Shown here: piece by piece, positions 61,158 to 64,000 of the stretch
How positions within the stretch are numbered: the first letter of the stretch is position 1
Layout of the letters: each line of letters starts with the position of its first letter
NCBI RefSeq assembly: GCF_000953135.1
Contig: NZ_LN614828.1
Coordinates: forward strand, 174,762 to 238,761
Source: Legionella fallonii LLAP-10
GTDB taxonomy: Bacteria; Pseudomonadota; Gammaproteobacteria; Legionellales; Legionellaceae
DNA length: 64,000 nucleotides
Direction: 5' to 3'
Notes under the pieces: model-generated
What the model was told of the DNA's origin: nothing
Seen by the model: the letters and a program-made list of their open reading frames with translations, nothing else
Databases searched by the model: none
Translations under genes and position numbers: made by a program

Positions 61158-61355
61158 ATGATGATAATCGACCATGTAGATAATCAAATCATCAAGATGA
61201 TAGTCAACGGATGCCATGTGAATGACATTGCTGAGGACACAAAAAAGTCTAAACGATACATTCTCTATCGACTCAGTGATCTAAAAACAAGTTTCAATTG
61301 CAAAACCACACCACAATTAATTTATATGCTGGCCACATCAGGGTTAATTAAGTAA
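61158..61355 (+). CDS. LuxR-type HTH single-domain protein (65 aa)
   Basis: Consists almost only of a LuxR-type HTH: IIKMIVNGCHVNDIAEDTKKSKRYILYRLSDLKTSFNCKTTPQLIYMLATSGLI. There is no receiver or ligand domain, so the input is unclear. It lies divergent from the biosynthetic operon and downstream of inverted repeats, so it likely controls it. CGGAG precedes the start. Confidence 0.75.
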   Translation: MMIIDHVDNQIIKMIVNGCHVNDIAEDTKKSKRYILYRLSDLKTSFNCKTTPQLIYMLATSGLIK

Positions 61356-61378
61356 ACTTTTCTGCACATGGATGTATT

Positions 61379-62401
61379 ATGAACAATTCGATTTATTATT
61401 TGGGCTTTAACAAGCTTCTTTCATTAACCAAATGCCCGAAAGAAGCCCTTCTTTTAGATAAAATTATCTTTCATCATCAAGGCACTCTTTTGAAGCGTGA
61501 GAATAGATTATGGTTTACTAAAAAAATCCCTGAGCTTGCAGAAGAACTGGGCTTTAGTGAAAGCCGCACATATATCTATCTCAAAAACTTGGAGGAAGCA
61601 GGGTTTATTATTCGTAAAAGATTTAAATATTACGGTGTTCCACGTTCATTTATAGCAATTTCAGAATTACTTCAACACAAATTACAATTGATCATTAAGG
61701 CACCTGAAAACATCATTGAGATAAAAGAAAAGAGCCCTAATTCTGCACACGATATAAACGAGAGAATGGATTCTCCCGTTTTAAGAGAATCCATTAATAA
61801 AGATCAAAATAAAGTAATTAATAATATTATTCATAACAATTCAAGCAATACATTAGCACTTACTGAACTCAATATCGTTAAAGGGATGTTGTTGAATGTG
61901 CAAAGACAGCACGGAGTAAAATTATCGTCACCCCAAAAAGTTTTTGATGAAGTGGTATTTTCAATAAACAACCAGGAACAATTTCAAAACATTGGCACAT
62001 TCCAGCATAAAATTAATATTATCTCTCAACTTCTTCGCGCAAATCGCTGGAAAACACCAAAAGGGTTTAATAAATATTCTCCTGAAGCAAAACGCTATCA
62101 AGAAAAAGAAGAGCAGGAACAAGTAGCACGATTAACTCTTAAAAAAGAAGAGTGCAGTTACTCTGGATTGAACGAGGTTGCAACACATAACCGCCTGCAA
62201 AATGTTTATGATTTGCCTCAACCGCCCAGCCCTAACATAAAACTACGAAAGTCACTGCAAGTACAACAAAGTCTTATTAATGGCATTAAAAAAGATATTA
62301 AAACGATAAAAAACCCTAATATATTGGAAAACTTTCTAAAAATACTGGCTCAGGAGGAAGCAAAATTATCAAAATTGCAAGCCGAATATTCGCTGCATTA
62401 G
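61379..62401 (+). CDS. Winged-helix plasmid protein (replication or regulatory)
   Basis: A 340-residue protein. The N-terminal 90 residues (FNKLLSLTKCPKEALLLDKIIFHH, FTKKIPELAEELGFSESRTYIYLKNLEEAGFIIRKRF) form a winged helix resembling the DNA-binding part of some plasmid replication initiators. The rest is a hydrophilic, coiled-coil-rich segment that includes KSLQVQQSLINGIKKDIKTIK. It starts 24 bases after the LuxR-type gene in the same direction. Rep function is an inference. A regulator is equally possible. Confidence 0.55.
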   Translation: MNNSIYYLGFNKLLSLTKCPKEALLLDKIIFHHQGTLLKRENRLWFTKKIPELAEELGFSESRTYIYLKNLEEAGFIIRKRFKYYGVPRSFIAISELLQHKLQLIIKAPENIIEIKEKSPNSAHDINERMDSPVLRESINKDQNKVINNIIHNNSSNTLALTELNIVKGMLLNVQRQHGVKLSSPQKVFDEVVFSINNQEQFQNIGTFQHKINIISQLLRANRWKTPKGFNKYSPEAKRYQEKEEQEQVARLTLKKEECSYSGLNEVATHNRLQNVYDLPQPPSPNIKLRKSLQVQQSLINGIKKDIKTIKNPNILENFLKILAQEEAKLSKLQAEYSLH

Positions 62402-62402
62402 A

Positions 62403-63857
62403 TTATGCTATTCCCTCTATTGAGCTACTTGATGTTTTTTGTATACTGCTTTCAATCGTTTTAGAGCATAACCAAAGAATGCATGCACCAAAAATGGCAT
62501 AAAGGCTTAACTGAGTAAATGTACCCATGTAATGTTCATTACTCACAATCGGATTTAATGATTCAGATTGGGTCATTAAATTGGAAAAGTAATTGGATAA
62601 GGTAGCTGCTATTCCTGACGCCATCATCCATACTCCCATCATGAGTCCTTGCAATTTTTCCTGAGCAAGACTTCCTATCATCGCATAACCTACCGGAGCA
62701 AGAAGCAACTCCCCTAAGGCTTGGAAAAGATAATGCGCAACAATCCAACTCATGCTAGTTAATCCATTAGCATTGGAATTTTCTATACCAATAGTTAGTG
62801 CCAAAAACGATAACGCAATAAACACTAAGGAATATATAAATTGTCTCGATATAGAAATAACGATGTGTTTTTTTCTTAACCTCTCGAATAAAGCAATTAC
62901 TATAGGTGAACCAACAATTACAAAAATAGAATTCAAATTCATCAGCCATTGCGGAGGAATATAATAAGAGCCGATATAGATATCCACGTTATATTTCAAA
63001 AATTGCGTAACGCCTATTGGTCCGACAAAATACAACATCCAAAAAACAATAGAGCTTCCGGTTAAAAATACAAAAGAATAAATTTTATTTCTCTCAAAGC
63101 TAGTACTTAAACAATGTCCTAATAAGGTAATATAAATTAATGCAGCAACACCTATACAAAGTATGAGACTATTTGCCAGCCAGGAATAATGAAATCCAGC
63201 AAAAAGAATTGGCACAATAAGTACAATTAACAACAGCCCTACTCTACCCTTTTTTATTTCCTCTCGCGTATTTGTTTTGTTTTTATCAAAATAGCGCCAT
63301 GACTTAACGATAAAAAACACGGTAATCAAATTAATTAAATTGCTTACTTCAAATAAGTGCTCGTATCGATCGTGAATATCGATAAATCCTCCCATAATAT
63401 AACCAGAAAGAAATCCAATATTCATTGCGCTGTAATTATGAAAAAACGCTTTTTCTCGTAATTCATTTTCATGATTACTAAATTGCTGGGTAATAAGGCA
63501 GTTAATACAAGTAGAGCCTAAGCCGCAGCCAATCAAAAATAAACTTAATCCTAGATAAACTAATGAATCAGAAAAATTAAGAACTATTAGGCCTAATGTT
63601 TGTATGAGTGTTGAGATAGCGAATAGTAATCGATTACTTAGAAACCTATCGCCTATGTATCCAGCTACAAAATGTAAAATAAAATTTGACGCGAGAAAAA
63701 ATCCAACTATCCCATTGGATTGCATTTGAGTTAAACCAATATTCTTTATTAAATAAAGAGATAATGAGGAGAACAACACAGCAAAACTAAATGTGGTTAT
63801 TGCATTCAACCAATGCAAATAAACAACCCCTTTCCGATCTTTTTTTACAGCATCCAT
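62403..63857 (-). CDS. POT/PTR-family peptide transporter (MFS)
   Basis: A 484-residue integral membrane protein with 12-14 hydrophobic helices. HFVAGYIGDRFLSNR near residue 65 fits the MFS motif A, and FHNYSAMNIGFLSGYIMGG (about 139-157) follows the PTR2 signature. The family moves di- and tripeptides with protons, and some members export. It converges with the winged-helix gene, nearly touching it. Its place next to the sulfur-peptide cluster suggests export of, or immunity to, the product, but it may simply be a neighbour. Confidence 0.85.
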   Translation of the reverse strand: MDAVKKDRKGVVYLHWLNAITTFSFAVLFSSLSLYLIKNIGLTQMQSNGIVGFFLASNFILHFVAGYIGDRFLSNRLLFAISTLIQTLGLIVLNFSDSLVYLGLSLFLIGCGLGSTCINCLITQQFSNHENELREKAFFHNYSAMNIGFLSGYIMGGFIDIHDRYEHLFEVSNLINLITVFFIVKSWRYFDKNKTNTREEIKKGRVGLLLIVLIVPILFAGFHYSWLANSLILCIGVAALIYITLLGHCLSTSFERNKIYSFVFLTGSSIVFWMLYFVGPIGVTQFLKYNVDIYIGSYYIPPQWLMNLNSIFVIVGSPIVIALFERLRKKHIVISISRQFIYSLVFIALSFLALTIGIENSNANGLTSMSWIVAHYLFQALGELLLAPVGYAMIGSLAQEKLQGLMMGVWMMASGIAATLSNYFSNLMTQSESLNPIVSNEHYMGTFTQLSLYAIFGACILWLCSKTIESSIQKTSSSSIEGIA

Positions 63858-64000
63858 TTTTAATCCTATATCCTACATATTCATATCTTGGGCATAATTT
63901 GATTTTATTATATAACCAGAAATTTTTAATGCTGGCTATCAATTGCATATCAGGATTATTTTCGAAGAAACGCGCTACAAAAATAACTATCGGACCACAG
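63858..64000. other. Window edge, no feature
   Basis: The last 140 bases upstream of the transporter gene are AT-rich and contain no identifiable gene. They presumably include its promoter. Confidence 0.4.

Noticed and set aside
1..64000. CRISPR arrays and complete insertion sequences
   Set aside because: No regularly spaced direct repeats and no transposase gene were seen on either strand.

Overview
The window looks like a piece of a conjugative element (plasmid or ICE) from a Legionella-type gammaproteobacterium. The evidence is the AT-rich base composition, a CsrA paralogue at the head of an F-type transfer operon (the arrangement known from Legionella ICEs), and a relaxase carrying an extra TOPRIM domain. 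Species, and whether the element is episomal or integrated, cannot be decided from the window. No tRNA, rRNA or CRISPR array was found.

Layout. 1-1.1 kb: the C-terminal part of a heavy-metal P-type ATPase. 1.7-2.8 kb: a short tyrosine recombinase coupled to a WGR-domain protein. 2.9-9.1 kb: small hypothetical cargo genes with an ORF6N protein, an orphan antitoxin-like regulator and an HTH repressor with two operator palindromes. 9.5-11.4 kb: a truncated DUF1016 (YhcG-like) protein overlapping a full tyrosine recombinase, preceded by strong palindromes. 11.4-15.5 kb: decayed DNA, then four leftward hypothetical genes. 15.5-21.7 kb: rightward genes including a J-domain protein, a DUF6573-like protein, an SPFH protein and an ArdB/KlcA antirestriction protein. 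Three transcription units here start from near-identical promoters that share an operator-like palindrome. 22.9-24.05 kb: a candidate oriT closely resembling the F nic site, then helically phased GTATAC sites and two small genes. 24.1-27.9 kb: cargo (LysR/pirin pair, AbiF with its upstream structured RNA, a sterol-desaturase-like protein).

27.9-55 kb is a complete leftward F-type transfer operon: csrA-like gene, traT, three small secreted proteins, traA, L, E, K, B, V, C, trbI, traW, U, trbC, traN, F, trbB, H, G, D and I. The predicted nick is on the minus strand, so the 21.7-to-15.5 kb block would enter the recipient first and the tra genes last. The repeated promoters and the antirestriction gene therefore fit a leading region expressed at entry.

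55-64 kb holds the most unusual module: thiS/moaD-like sulfur carrier, E1-like adenylyltransferase fused to rhodanese, YcaO and TfuA in one tight operon. Behind it lie an ATP-grasp ligase, an unrecognised 420-residue protein, a LuxR-type HTH gene, a winged-helix protein and a POT-family peptide transporter. Together they look like a self-contained pathway that makes and uses a thiocarboxylate to modify a peptide or amino-acid product. The product is unknown, and no convincing precursor peptide was found.
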